31,840 nt of DNA from Methanobacteriota archaeon (GCA_023436175.1 JAEZKE010000031.1:1-31840), one strand, 5' to 3'; shown: positions 17,306 to 26,180, counted from the first letter of the stretch. The notes: a model not told the origin generated them from the sequence alone. A program made the numbers and translations.

Positions 17306-18409
17306 ATGGTAAACAAAGTAGTGATTTCAGGATATTATGGTTATGATAATATAGGTGACGAAGCAATCCTCGAAGCCATGTTATATGATTTCAAAAGCTT
17401 TTTAAGTCCTGAAAAGATTATTGTATTGTCTAATAATCCAGGATGTGTATTAAAACAAGGAATAAAATCATATTCATCAAGATCTATAATCGAGAATATT
17501 AAAGCTATTTATAATGCTGATTTATTTATTTCAGGAGGAGGAAGTTTAATTAATGATTGGAATACTCTCTCATTATTAGTTTATTTATCTAGACTAATAT
17601 TTGCAACTATTTTCTGCAAAAGATCAATGATTTATGCACAAGGAATAGGACCTCTTCGAAATAATATTAGTCAAAATGTTAGTAGATGGGTATTAAATAG
17701 AGTAAATTTAATTACTGTGCGAGATGAAGATTCTAAAGAATTATTATATAAAATGAATGTTAAAAAGCCAGTATACGTGACATCTGATCCTGTTTTTACA
17801 CTTAAACCCATAAAAGATGCAAAAATAAATGAAATATTAGAAGTTGAAGGCATAGATTATAGTAAACAATTAATTATTATCACAATCAGACCATTATTGG
17901 GGAAAAAATGTGCAGTCAATTTTAAAGAAACTATTGCTTCATTTATAGATTATCTTATCGATAAAAAGTTTCAAGTAGCCTTTATTCAATTTCAACCTAA
18001 TTATGATAAAGATATTATAAATGAAACTATTGATTTAGTGAGAAGTAAAGATAAAGTTAAAATAATATCGGGATACAATCCTAGAGAAACAATGAGTATA
18101 ATAGGAAAAGCCAATATGGTTATTGGAATGAGGCTTCATTCTCTTATATTCGCATCTATAATGGGAATTCCAATAATTGGTATAATTTATGATCCAAAGG
18201 TAAAAAATTTTTTAAAAACAATAGATCAACTTAATAATTCATTTTATACACAAAATATTGAATTAAGTAAATTAATTGAAATGTTCGAGGAATTATGGAC
18301 AGATAAAAGAAAAACTGGACAAAATATAAAACATAGAACACTAGAGTTAGAAAATAAAGCATTGATTAATATTGAATTAATGAAAAAAATATTAGAAGAA
18401 GTTGAGTGA
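17306..18409 (+). CDS. csaB: Polysaccharide pyruvyl transferase, CsaB-like
   Basis: A 367-residue member of the polysaccharide pyruvyl transferase family. The start VVISGYYGYDNIGDEAILEAM (5-25) is the hallmark of the CsaB subgroup; further marks are ISGGGSLINDW (75-85), YAQGIGPL (110-117), VRDEDSKELL (138-147) and IGMRLHSLIFA (273-283). These enzymes move pyruvate from phosphoenolpyruvate onto a sugar as a ketal, giving the glycan a negative charge; bacterial CsaB does so on the polymer that anchors S-layer proteins. Here it lies between two GT-B glycosyltransferases, with 3 bases before it and 4 bases after its stop to the next ATG, so it should act on the glycan made by this cluster. A GGTG in the end of the preceding gene may serve as its ribosome site. 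Confidence 0.85.
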   Translation: MVNKVVISGYYGYDNIGDEAILEAMLYDFKSFLSPEKIIVLSNNPGCVLKQGIKSYSSRSIIENIKAIYNADLFISGGGSLINDWNTLSLLVYLSRLIFATIFCKRSMIYAQGIGPLRNNISQNVSRWVLNRVNLITVRDEDSKELLYKMNVKKPVYVTSDPVFTLKPIKDAKINEILEVEGIDYSKQLIIITIRPLLGKKCAVNFKETIASFIDYLIDKKFQVAFIQFQPNYDKDIINETIDLVRSKDKVKIISGYNPRETMSIIGKANMVIGMRLHSLIFASIMGIPIIGIIYDPKVKNFLKTIDQLNNSFYTQNIELSKLIEMFEELWTDKRKTGQNIKHRTLELENKALINIELMKKILEEVE

Positions 18410-18413
18410 ATAC

Positions 18414-19520
18414 ATGAGAATAGCTATTTTAGGGCCTGTTTTATGGGATAGTATCTGGGGACATGGTCAAGAATTAACACGGATACTTTCAAAAAAACAT
18501 GAAATTGCATATATAGAGCCAGTAGTCCATTCATCTAAATTACGTTTATCTTTTCAAAGGACTGCAAAGAATCCAATTCCTAAAAACACATCTATTATCA
18601 TGAGACATACATCTTTAGGGCTTAGTCCATTTTATGTAATCTATACTGAAATTAAAAATATTTTAGACATATATAGACAAAATTATGATATTCTTATAAC
18701 ATATTATACTACGTGTGCTCTTTTAGCAACAATTTTTTCTAGAATAATGGGGAAAAAAGTAATTTTAATTTATGCTGATGATCTGGCAGAATTATACGAA
18801 CCAAAACTTGCCAAAATATTAACAAAATATTTTTTCACCCCATTAGTAGCAAGTTTTTCAAATTCTATTGTAGCAACAGCTCAAAAACTAAAAGAATCCA
18901 TAGAAAAATACAATAAAAAAGTCAAATATATTCCTAATGGAGCAAATTTAAGCTTTTTTAAAACCAAAAATAGTTTAAAAGATTCAAAGTTTGTGATATG
19001 TTTTGTAGGTGCATTTGGTGACTGGATTAATTTTGATATAATCATAAATACAGCGAATGAATTCAAAAATGATGAAAATATTAAATTTTTATTAGTAGGA
19101 GATGGCGAAAATTTTGAAGATATACAAAGAAAAATCGATGAATTTAGCCTGAAAAATATTGAATTAACAGGAGCAATGCCCCACTCACAAATCCCCGAAA
19201 TTTTAAGTAAAGTAGATATTTGTGTTATCCCATTCAATGTTACTCCTTTAACAGATAGAGTATCCCCAGTTAAACTCTTTGAATATTGGGCTATGGGAAA
19301 ACCAGTGATTTCCACAAGTTTTTACGAAATAAGAAAAATAGCGAAAGATAAAGTAATTTTCGCTGATAGTTCAGAAGAATTTAAAACTTCAATAATGAAC
19401 TTTAAAAATGATGAAAAATTGTGCGAAAAATATGGAAAAATTGGACTTCAAGAGGTTAAAAACTATGATTGGAATGTACTTGGCAAAAGATATCTTAAGT
19501 TAATCCAAGATTTAAGATAA
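18414..19520 (+). CDS. Glycosyltransferase, GT-B fold (GT4/TuaH-like)
   Basis: A 368-residue GT-B protein. The N-terminal domain opens MRIAILGPVLWDS; the C-terminal domain has VGAFGDWINFDIIINTA, FLLVGDGENFEDI and SPVKLFEYWAMGKPVIST (from 284), the nucleotide-sugar site. The second Glu of the usual E-x7-E pair is present (E290), but the first position is occupied by R282 beside D281, as in some TuaH-like members. I chose the ATG at 18414, preceded by GAGTGA, over a TTG at 18402 that overlaps the previous gene. It ends the 16.1-19.5 kb plus-strand run; the next gene is convergent, 166 AT-rich bases away. Base composition looks even richer in A/T than the left part of the window. Confidence 0.85.
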   Translation: MRIAILGPVLWDSIWGHGQELTRILSKKHEIAYIEPVVHSSKLRLSFQRTAKNPIPKNTSIIMRHTSLGLSPFYVIYTEIKNILDIYRQNYDILITYYTTCALLATIFSRIMGKKVILIYADDLAELYEPKLAKILTKYFFTPLVASFSNSIVATAQKLKESIEKYNKKVKYIPNGANLSFFKTKNSLKDSKFVICFVGAFGDWINFDIIINTANEFKNDENIKFLLVGDGENFEDIQRKIDEFSLKNIELTGAMPHSQIPEILSKVDICVIPFNVTPLTDRVSPVKLFEYWAMGKPVISTSFYEIRKIAKDKVIFADSSEEFKTSIMNFKNDEKLCEKYGKIGLQEVKNYDWNVLGKRYLKLIQDLR

Positions 19521-19686
19521 ATAATTTAAGTTAATATTATTTAATTTATCCTTTCGAAAATATTACATTTTAACACATATATCAGTATTTAATATAAAAA
19601 TTAACTAATTACAAATAGAATAATATTTTATTTAAAACTTGAAATATGGTTGTTTTTTATTTAATTAATATAAATTACTTATTAAC

Positions 19687-21117
19687 TTAACCTTTTTTAA
19701 CTATTTGTTTGAATATTTTCACATCATCAGAGGTAAACGTTTTTAGAGCGATTAAAACAATGAAATATACTACAAATGCTAATGATATTAATAAAAATAA
19801 GTTATACTCCTTAAAATAGAATATTATTGCCCCCATAATTAAAGAAGCAGCTAAAGGTTTAATGAAGTATTTATGTAAGTTTAACTGTTTATAATATTTA
19901 TTAATATAATGAATATAGGCAAAATACAAAAAAATCTCAGATAAGACTGTTGCAATACTAGCCCCAATATAACTTAAATACGGAATCATCACTAAATTTA
20001 GCAGAATATTGAAAATTGCACTCAAAAAAACGCTGAATGTGCGAATACCTTGTTTATTAATTGAAGTTAAGAGAGTTCCAGTTATACTACTTACAAGTCT
20101 AATTGGTATAAAAAGTGCAAGTATTTGAAATGCAATTATTGAACTTGAATACTGCCCAGCATAAAATAATTCTATAAACTTATCTGCAAGTATAAAACAG
20201 ATTATAGCAATTGGAAATCCAAATATTGCAAGATATTTTGAAGTTAATACTGTAACAATTCCTAAAGAGTCTTTTGAAGATATAAACTGCTTTGACATAA
20301 CTGGATAAATCGCAGATACTACCATACCAGATAATATACCTCCAAAAGAAAGTAAAGGATTATATGCAGCATTATAAATACCAACAGCTATATCATTCTT
20401 CAAAATGTAAAGCAAAATTGTATCCACTTTAAAAAAAAACATGCCAAATAAAGAATTTAAACCAAACGGTATTGCCGCTATAGTAAGTTTTTTCCAGATA
20501 GAGAAATCAATTTTTGGCACTGCACTTTTAATTTTCGTCAAAATCAATGCAAGTCCTATAATGGCATCAATAGCACCTGCAAAAACGTAAACATATGCTA
20601 ATTCAGTCAGACCGTATCCACAAGACAAAACTAATAATCCTAATGGAATTAGCACTATTTTTTCAGTTACCATAATTACAGCTGCATATTCCATTTTTTC
20701 AAATGCTTGAAATATGGACATGAACATTTGCGCAAATGACATTAAAATTGTATAAATTCCAAAAAGATAGATTATATTCATTACATCTCGAGGGTAATTC
20801 ATTAAATTAACAATGAAAATAATCGAACCAAATGTAACAAGTGATAGTAAAATTTTAATCATTGATGCATTTATAAAGTATTTACCTGTAAGATGGCTAT
20901 TCCTTGCAATTTCGCGAATTATTAATTGACTAATTCCAATATCTGCAAAAATCGTAAATAATAAAGTAAATGACATTGCAAAATTATAGTTACCAAATTC
21001 AGCCACTCCAAGGTATCTAGCAGTATAAATTAGAAGTATAAATGTTAAAATTGACACTGCAATTTGAGATATACCTGACACTCCAGTATTTTTTACTATT
21101 CTTTGTATAGTAGTCAT
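19687..21117 (-). CDS. Polysaccharide flippase, MOP superfamily (Wzx/RfbX-like)
   Basis: A 476-residue integral membrane protein with about 14 hydrophobic segments. The N terminus (VKNTGVSGISQIAVSILTFI, then ARYLGVAEFGNYNFAMSF and DIGISQLIIREIAR) is the standard polysaccharide-transporter family pattern. Such proteins flip lipid-linked oligosaccharides from the cytoplasmic to the outer face of the membrane. Its place between the glycosyltransferases and the oligosaccharyltransferases fits a role as the lipid-linked-glycan flippase of this pathway (inference). It is transcribed toward the GT-B genes and lies 140 bases after the GT2 gene on the same strand, so the two may share a transcript. 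Confidence 0.88.
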   Translation of the reverse strand: MTTIQRIVKNTGVSGISQIAVSILTFILLIYTARYLGVAEFGNYNFAMSFTLLFTIFADIGISQLIIREIARNSHLTGKYFINASMIKILLSLVTFGSIIFIVNLMNYPRDVMNIIYLFGIYTILMSFAQMFMSIFQAFEKMEYAAVIMVTEKIVLIPLGLLVLSCGYGLTELAYVYVFAGAIDAIIGLALILTKIKSAVPKIDFSIWKKLTIAAIPFGLNSLFGMFFFKVDTILLYILKNDIAVGIYNAAYNPLLSFGGILSGMVVSAIYPVMSKQFISSKDSLGIVTVLTSKYLAIFGFPIAIICFILADKFIELFYAGQYSSSIIAFQILALFIPIRLVSSITGTLLTSINKQGIRTFSVFLSAIFNILLNLVMIPYLSYIGASIATVLSEIFLYFAYIHYINKYYKQLNLHKYFIKPLAASLIMGAIIFYFKEYNLFLLISLAFVVYFIVLIALKTFTSDDVKIFKQIVKKG

Positions 21118-21257
21118 GAGATCCCATTTATTGATTGCTACTTAAGATATTTAAACAAAAAGTCGTTCTACATAAACTAAAATTAAAAAATTAATCATAT
21201 TAACTCATTATTTCATATATAAATTATCTAAATCTAAGATCACTACTATAAAATTCT

Positions 21258-22202
21258 TTATTTAAATTTCTTCCTCAAAAGCTTGTTTTCCTTCTGAACT
21301 ATATATATCTCTCTTTTAAGAAGACTTATCTGTGTCGCTACAAACCCAAAAATCAATATTTGAATCCCAGATATCAACATTAATACCATAAATAACATTA
21401 ATGGACGATTAGGGTCTAAAGTACCAGTTAAATACTCATAAAAAAGATATATTGCACTTATTCCACCAACGAAAAATATAAATGCACCTACAGCCCCAAA
21501 TAACATCATTGGTTTTTCATGAAATGAGAATAATACGTGTGAAATCGTTTTAGCCCTGAATTTGAGTTTAGATTGACCTAATTCTCTACCTTCCAACAAT
21601 GCAGGTATTTCTTTGATTTTAAACTTGGTCGCGCTTGCTTTTGATAAAATTTCAAGGTTAATGTCTGTACCGTTTGATTCTAATTCTAATGAATCTATAA
21701 CTTCCCTCCTATAAGCACGTAAAACTCCTGTAACTGTACTTAAATTTTCGGCCATGGAAAATCCAACGAACTTGTTAGCTGCTCTGCTTATAAACAACCT
21801 TAAAAAGGGAACATTACTAACCTCTCCACCTTCCATGTAAGGGGAACCTACAACAATATCTGCAGTATCATCGGTTAAAAGCTCATTTACAAGTTTAGGG
21901 ATATGATCAGGTTTGTAGCTTAAATCAGCATCAACTGTAACAACTATGTCACCATCAGAATTGTCAAATCCAGTTCTTATTGATCTACCCATCCCCATAT
22001 TTACAGAATGCTGTAAAATCTTTATATTCGGATTATTAAGCGCGAATTCACTGGCCAGTTTAAAGGTATCATCAGCACTGCCATCATCAACTGCAATAAT
22101 TTCGTAATCATTATAAATTTTTAAAACATTACTCACTCTGGCCAGAGTATTTAATGCATTCTCCTCTTCATTATACATCGGAATAATCACTGAAATTTTC
22201 AT
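21258..22202 (-). CDS. GT2 glycosyltransferase with two C-terminal TM helices (polyprenyl-P type)
   Basis: A 314-residue protein. The N-terminal GT-A domain has VIIPMYNEEENA (5-16), AVDDGSADDT (37-46) and the D-A-D motif at 91-93 (VTVDADLS) for metal and nucleotide. Two membrane helices (about 230-255 and 268-292) and a basic coil follow. This is the DPM1/AglD-like architecture of dolichyl-phosphate sugar synthases or membrane-bound GT2 enzymes. It would make the lipid-phosphate sugar donors that GT-C enzymes use. I prefer the ATG at 22202 over the one two codons upstream: MKISVIIP is the usual family start, and it lies 25 bases from the shared TATA element, as in a leaderless mRNA. Confidence 0.88.
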   Translation of the reverse strand: MKISVIIPMYNEEENALNTLARVSNVLKIYNDYEIIAVDDGSADDTFKLASEFALNNPNIKILQHSVNMGMGRSIRTGFDNSDGDIVVTVDADLSYKPDHIPKLVNELLTDDTADIVVGSPYMEGGEVSNVPFLRLFISRAANKFVGFSMAENLSTVTGVLRAYRREVIDSLELESNGTDINLEILSKASATKFKIKEIPALLEGRELGQSKLKFRAKTISHVLFSFHEKPMMLFGAVGAFIFFVGGISAIYLFYEYLTGTLDPNRPLMLFMVLMLISGIQILIFGFVATQISLLKREIYIVQKENKLLRKKFK

Positions 22203-22213
22203 GATCATGGTGT

Positions 22214-22240
22214 GGAAAGGCTTATTTATATTTTTTTCCC
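22214..22240. promoter_or_regulatory. Single TATA element serving two divergent leaderless genes
   Basis: The core (about 22222-22231) reads TTATTTATAT on plus and ATATAAATAA on minus. Purine-rich BRE-like sequence flanks it both ways: GGAAAGG before it on plus, GGGAAAAAAA before it on minus. Its centre, about 22227, is 25 bases from the ATG at 22252 (plus) and 25 from the ATG at 22202 (minus), which is the normal archaeal TATA-to-start-site distance. Neither ATG has a ribosome binding site. Confidence 0.6.
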
Positions 22241-22251
22241 AACTAATCTAC

Positions 22252-23328
22252 ATGAAAATTGCAACAATACTTGGAACAAGGCCAGAAATAATTAAACTTT
22301 CTCCACTTATACCATTATTTGATAAGGAGTTTGACCATATTCTCATCCATACAGGGCAGCATTATTCTCACAACATGGATAAAATATTTTTTGATGAATT
22401 AAACCTGCGAGATTGTGATTATGTTCTTAATGTTGGATCAGGGACACATGCAACCCAAACAGGAAAAATGATGATAGAAATTGAAAAAGTGCTTTTAAAA
22501 GAGAAGCCAGATATTGTAGTCGTTCAAGGAGATACAAATTCCACCCTTGCAGGGGCAATCACAGCTTCAAAGCTCAACATTAATATCGTACATGTTGAAG
22601 CCGGTTGTAGATCGTTTGATAAGAAAATGCCCGAAGAAATAAACCGTATTCTTGTTGATCACTGTTCAAATATCTTATTTGCGCCGGATGATAACGCTAT
22701 CAATAATTTAACTGCAGAAGGAATAGATAACTCTTATCTTGTAGGAAATACATCTATAGATGCCTGTTTACGTGTAGTTGGCTTATTCAATTTAAATAAA
22801 TTAAAAGAATTAGATTTAAAAAAACAAGATTATGCAGTATTAACTATTCATAGACAGGAAAATACTGAATACACCAAATTAAAAGGGATTATAGAAGCCG
22901 TGAATTTAATTTCTGAGCAAATTAGGATTGTATTTCCAGTTCACTTAAGAACTAAAAAGATTATTGAAACTCAGAATATTCAAATAAACGACAATATTTT
23001 ATTAATCGATCCTACAGGGTATAAAGATTTCATAGGACTCGTAGCAAATTCAAAATTTGTAATGACCGATTCTGGAGGAATACAAGAAGAAGCAGGAGTT
23101 TTAGATATTCCATGCTTGATTTTGAGAGAAAACACAGAATGGGAATATCTCATAGATCTTGGCAAAAATCTATTGATTGGAACAAATTATGAAAAGATCA
23201 CAGATACTGTGAATGATTTACTTAATAATGAATGGAAATTAGATAAAATGAAAGATACCAAAGCACCTATTAAAAAGAATGTATCTGAAAAAATAGTTTC
23301 TATCCTCAAAACATATAATACTTCTTAA
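22252..23328 (+). CDS. wecB: UDP-N-acetylglucosamine 2-epimerase family (WecB/WbpI-like)
   Basis: A 358-residue enzyme with the family marks GTRPE (8-12), TGQHYS (34-39), VQGDTNST (91-98), HVEAGCRS (114-121), MPEEINR (126-132), a LTIHRQENT motif and TDSGGIQEEAG. It inverts C2 of UDP-HexNAc to the manno form in the cytoplasm. The usual TERPE signature is replaced by ENTEWEYLIDLGKNLLIG, a form I associate with WbpI-type enzymes acting on UDP-GlcNAc3NAcA; the acyltransferase next door fits that reading. So the substrate may be UDP-GlcNAc or the diacetamido uronic acid. The start used is the ATG at 22252 (MKIATILG), not the longer frame from 22201, because family members begin here and the TATA element fits. 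Its stop overlaps the convergent acyltransferase by four bases. Confidence 0.87.
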   Translation: MKIATILGTRPEIIKLSPLIPLFDKEFDHILIHTGQHYSHNMDKIFFDELNLRDCDYVLNVGSGTHATQTGKMMIEIEKVLLKEKPDIVVVQGDTNSTLAGAITASKLNINIVHVEAGCRSFDKKMPEEINRILVDHCSNILFAPDDNAINNLTAEGIDNSYLVGNTSIDACLRVVGLFNLNKLKELDLKKQDYAVLTIHRQENTEYTKLKGIIEAVNLISEQIRIVFPVHLRTKKIIETQNIQINDNILLIDPTGYKDFIGLVANSKFVMTDSGGIQEEAGVLDIPCLILRENTEWEYLIDLGKNLLIGTNYEKITDTVNDLLNNEWKLDKMKDTKAPIKKNVSEKIVSILKTYNTS

Positions 23329-23969
23329 ATTTTGTTTAAAGTTTTAAGATGTTTTGAAAGAGGCTTAATTCTAGCTGGAGCACCAATAGCAAGACTAAAT
23401 GGAGGCACATCTCTTGTTACAATAGCCCCAGCAGCAACCATAGCCCCCTCTCCAATTTCAATATCGGATAAAAAAGTGGAATTCGCACCAATTGAAGCTC
23501 CTTCCCGAATAGTCGGCCCTTTAAGATCATAATCAATTCTTATAGGATATCTATCATTTGTAAAGCAGGAACAAGGCCCAATAAAAACATAATCTTCAAT
23601 TATCACATTTATTGGAATATAAACGTTTGACTGGATGCTAACATCATTTCCTATATCACAATGTCCTTCTATCACGGAATTAGTCCCTATAAGGACATTG
23701 TTGCCAATTTTAGTTTTTTCTCTAATTACAGCACCATGACCAGTCTTAAAATCATTTCCTATACAAACATCGTTGTATATAACTGTATTTGAGCGGATGA
23801 CTGCATTTTTTCCAATAACTGGAGATTTAGATCTTAGTTTGTATTTTACGCCAATAGTTACATTTTCATGAAACTTAGAATTCCCACTAATTTTGTTATC
23901 TGATCCTAAAAGAATATTTCTAAATTTTAGCACGTTCTCAGACCCTAAAATGTTTTTAAAAAATGGCAT
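23325..23969 (-). CDS. Left-handed beta-helix (hexapeptide) acyltransferase, WbpD-like
   Basis: A 214-residue protein built mostly of hexapeptide repeats of the [LIV]-G-x4 type from about residue 35 to 185 (IGKNAVIRSNTVIY, IGNDFKTGHGAVIREKTKIGNNVLIG and onward). It has the PTIREGASIGANSTFLSDIEIGEGAMVAAGAIVTRDVPPFSLAIGAPARI ending in segments characteristic of sugar N-acetyltransferases such as WbpD, plus a CFTNDRYP motif in the active-site loop. The likely reaction is acetyl transfer from acetyl-CoA to an amino sugar nucleotide. GGAGATG precedes the ATG. It overlaps the stop of the epimerase gene tail to tail by four bases; both would serve diacetamido-sugar synthesis (inference). Serine acetyltransferase-like or O-acetyltransferase activity is the alternative. 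Confidence 0.82.
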   Translation of the reverse strand: MPFFKNILGSENVLKFRNILLGSDNKISGNSKFHENVTIGVKYKLRSKSPVIGKNAVIRSNTVIYNDVCIGNDFKTGHGAVIREKTKIGNNVLIGTNSVIEGHCDIGNDVSIQSNVYIPINVIIEDYVFIGPCSCFTNDRYPIRIDYDLKGPTIREGASIGANSTFLSDIEIGEGAMVAAGAIVTRDVPPFSLAIGAPARIKPLSKHLKTLNKI

Positions 23970-24485
23970 TTTCCATCTCCAGATTAATAAGAAATTAAAT
24001 AGATTATGTCCTCATGATTTTTTTATCATTCCCTTTGAAATTCTAACATATGAATAATTACAGAATAATTATCATACTAAAATATTGGTATTCTATTATT
24101 TGCTTGGAATACCTAAGTATTTATGTCTTCCCCTTGTCTCTGTTTAAATTAATTATTCATAGAGTTATAGGAAAAAATTACATATAATGCTTATTTGATT
24201 AATTAAATGATATATCCATGTAATTAAAGGATTATTAATTTAAATTTTGTTCCGTATTAAATATGGTTTAACCACCTGAATTAATAAAAGATAAAAAGAT
24301 CTAATAATATCATTTAAGCATTCTAAACTAACAGACTATATCAAAGTAACTAATAGTAAAATAGATGGATTAAAATATATTCAAGAATTAAGAAATAGTT
24401 GAAGTAGCGTATTCACAGCATACATTAATTATTTAATTAAATTTTAATTAGTTGATCTTGAAATTACAACATTATTGGTGATCAA
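23970..24485. other. 516-bp AT-rich gap without a recognisable gene
   Basis: I find no start-equipped gene, RNA gene or strong hairpin here. A stretch at 24295-24402 stays open for 36 codons on the plus strand (reading ...HSKLTDYIKVTNSKIDGLKY...) but has no start codon; it could be a decayed gene end. The right part carries the promoter and ribosome binding site of the next gene. Promoter sequence for the acyltransferase gene should lie just right of 23969. Confidence 0.5.
24477..24483 (+). promoter_or_regulatory. GGTGATC ribosome binding site before a TTG start
   Basis: GGTGATC matches the 3' end of archaeal 16S rRNA very well and ends two bases before TTG at 24486. No in-frame ATG exists until residue 18, inside the first membrane helix, so this site decides for the TTG start. 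Confidence 0.7.
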
Positions 24486-26180
24486 TTGGACAATTTAAGC
24501 AATTATCTATCAAAAAATCTAAAGAAACATGCAAATATGTATCTTTTATTAATTTTAATGATAATTGTAAGTTTAATTGCATATTATAGAGTAGAAATTC
24601 AAATAAACATAGGTCCCATGTGGGATACATATGATTTTCTCTCAAATGCTCTATTATTTTCAGGTAACGGCATAGGTTACTCCGATCTAAATAGACCACC
24701 AGTTTTACCATTTTTGACATCCATATTTTTCCGCTTAGGATACATATCTGAAACGGCTATCTTCGCAGTAGATGGTTTTTTTATGGTAGTTGGAGCTATA
24801 GGATTATATTTACTTTTCAAGTTACGTTTTAATCACATGATCAGTTTTTTGGGTAGTTTATTATTTTCTACCTTTCCCATAATAGTACTTTTTTCGGGAG
24901 CAGGTCTCTCTGATATTCCAAGCGTTTCTTTAACTATTTGGGCATTTTATTTTATGGTTATGGCAATTAAAAAGAGTTCAAAATATTTTTATTTAGCATT
25001 TCCCACTATAATGATTGCATTTTTGACCAGGTATACTGCAGGCCTGGTATTATTTCCATTTTTATTATATTTATTGATTAATAAGCAAGTTTTAAAAAAT
25101 CAAAAAGATATATTTATAGGGATTTTTTGTTCTATTTTAGTTTTAATACCCGTTCTCTTTTTTTTCTATAACACATTTGGAAATCCTTTTTATTCATTTC
25201 AGAGTTTCTTCTCTAGTGGAAGTGCAAATTTAGGTACGGCAGAAAATTATTATTATCAACCAGATTTATTATATTATTTAAAACATTTAATTTCATATAT
25301 TGGTCCTGCAGGAATTGTAGTTATATTAATAATCTTATTAGGAATTGTAATTTACGGATTCTTTGGGATTAATGAAATAAAAAAAGGATGTAAAAAAATT
25401 TTTTCAAGAATTCACATGAATAAAGAATTTAGAATAAGAATTCTGGTATTTTTAATCTTGACTTTAATATTCATTTTCACTTTTTCTAATGTTAATTTTG
25501 TATTCAGTGAAGTTATTTTCTTCTTCCTGTGTTTGGTAAGCTATAAACTCGTGGAAGGTTTGGAAATAAAATATTTAGAGATGAATTTCCTATTTCTATC
25601 ATGGTTTATGACATTTTTCATCTTTCACAGCATTTTCACGATTAAAGACGATAGATATTTTGTAACTATGGCTCCTGCAACAGCATACTTCTTAATATTA
25701 GGTTTCAATGAAATCTTTAATAGATTAAAACATAAAATTAAAGATAAAAATTTAATTTCCACGCTGCTGCCCTTAATTTTGATAGCAATCATGTTAGTCT
25801 CTACTATTAACTACATTCCAGGAATTATAAACAATAATGAACCAACTAAAGAAAAAGTTGAAATGTCTATTTTAGCAAGTAATTGGCTTAAAAATTATGA
25901 TCCAGACTATAAAAATAAAATTATCTATGCAGATTACTGGTCATATTTTAGCTGGCATTTGAAAATGGACGTGAAACCTATGCTTGTTTATAAAGATGGA
26001 AAAGTTTATAGTTATCAATTAAAGGATTATAGAGTGGATAAATTAAGTAATATTGGTTATAATACTGAATTAAATGAAAATAATGCAGATTACTACTTTT
26101 CTAACAGGAAAGGTTTGAATTTAACTTATTACAAACCAATAAAACAATTTGGATTTATAACTCTTTACCAAAGAATTTAA
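24486..26180 (+). CDS. GT-C-like membrane glycosyltransferase, paralogue B
   Basis: A 564-residue multi-spanning protein, homologous end to end with the protein at 14390-16078. Shared marks are IxYYRVEIQ, GPMWDTYDFLSNALLFSG with acidic D47 and D50 in loop 1, RPPVLPFLTSIFFRLGYIS, a GAGLSDIPSVSLTIWAFYFMV helix, FTIKDDRYFVTMAPA and the C-terminal soluble part ending NADYYFSNRKGLNLTYYKPIK. The architecture fits a GT-C enzyme using a polyprenyl-phosphate sugar on the outer face. The TTG start is fixed by the GGTGATC site and by alignment with the paralogue (MDNLSNYLSKNLKKH). It stands alone between two long AT-rich gaps. Donor and acceptor are unknown; divergence from paralogue A suggests different sugars or acceptors. 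Confidence 0.68.
   Translation: MDNLSNYLSKNLKKHANMYLLLILMIIVSLIAYYRVEIQINIGPMWDTYDFLSNALLFSGNGIGYSDLNRPPVLPFLTSIFFRLGYISETAIFAVDGFFMVVGAIGLYLLFKLRFNHMISFLGSLLFSTFPIIVLFSGAGLSDIPSVSLTIWAFYFMVMAIKKSSKYFYLAFPTIMIAFLTRYTAGLVLFPFLLYLLINKQVLKNQKDIFIGIFCSILVLIPVLFFFYNTFGNPFYSFQSFFSSGSANLGTAENYYYQPDLLYYLKHLISYIGPAGIVVILIILLGIVIYGFFGINEIKKGCKKIFSRIHMNKEFRIRILVFLILTLIFIFTFSNVNFVFSEVIFFFLCLVSYKLVEGLEIKYLEMNFLFLSWFMTFFIFHSIFTIKDDRYFVTMAPATAYFLILGFNEIFNRLKHKIKDKNLISTLLPLILIAIMLVSTINYIPGIINNNEPTKEKVEMSILASNWLKNYDPDYKNKIIYADYWSYFSWHLKMDVKPMLVYKDGKVYSYQLKDYRVDKLSNIGYNTELNENNADYYFSNRKGLNLTYYKPIKQFGFITLYQRI

Noticed and set aside
18881..19315. 144-codon minus-strand open frame
   Set aside because: Antisense to a GT-B glycosyltransferase gene, low-complexity composition, no ribosome site.
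22201..22251. 17-codon N-terminal extension of the epimerase (MIMVWKGLF...)
   Set aside because: Family members start at MKIATILGTRPE; the extension would run through the TATA element and overlap the divergent gene's start.
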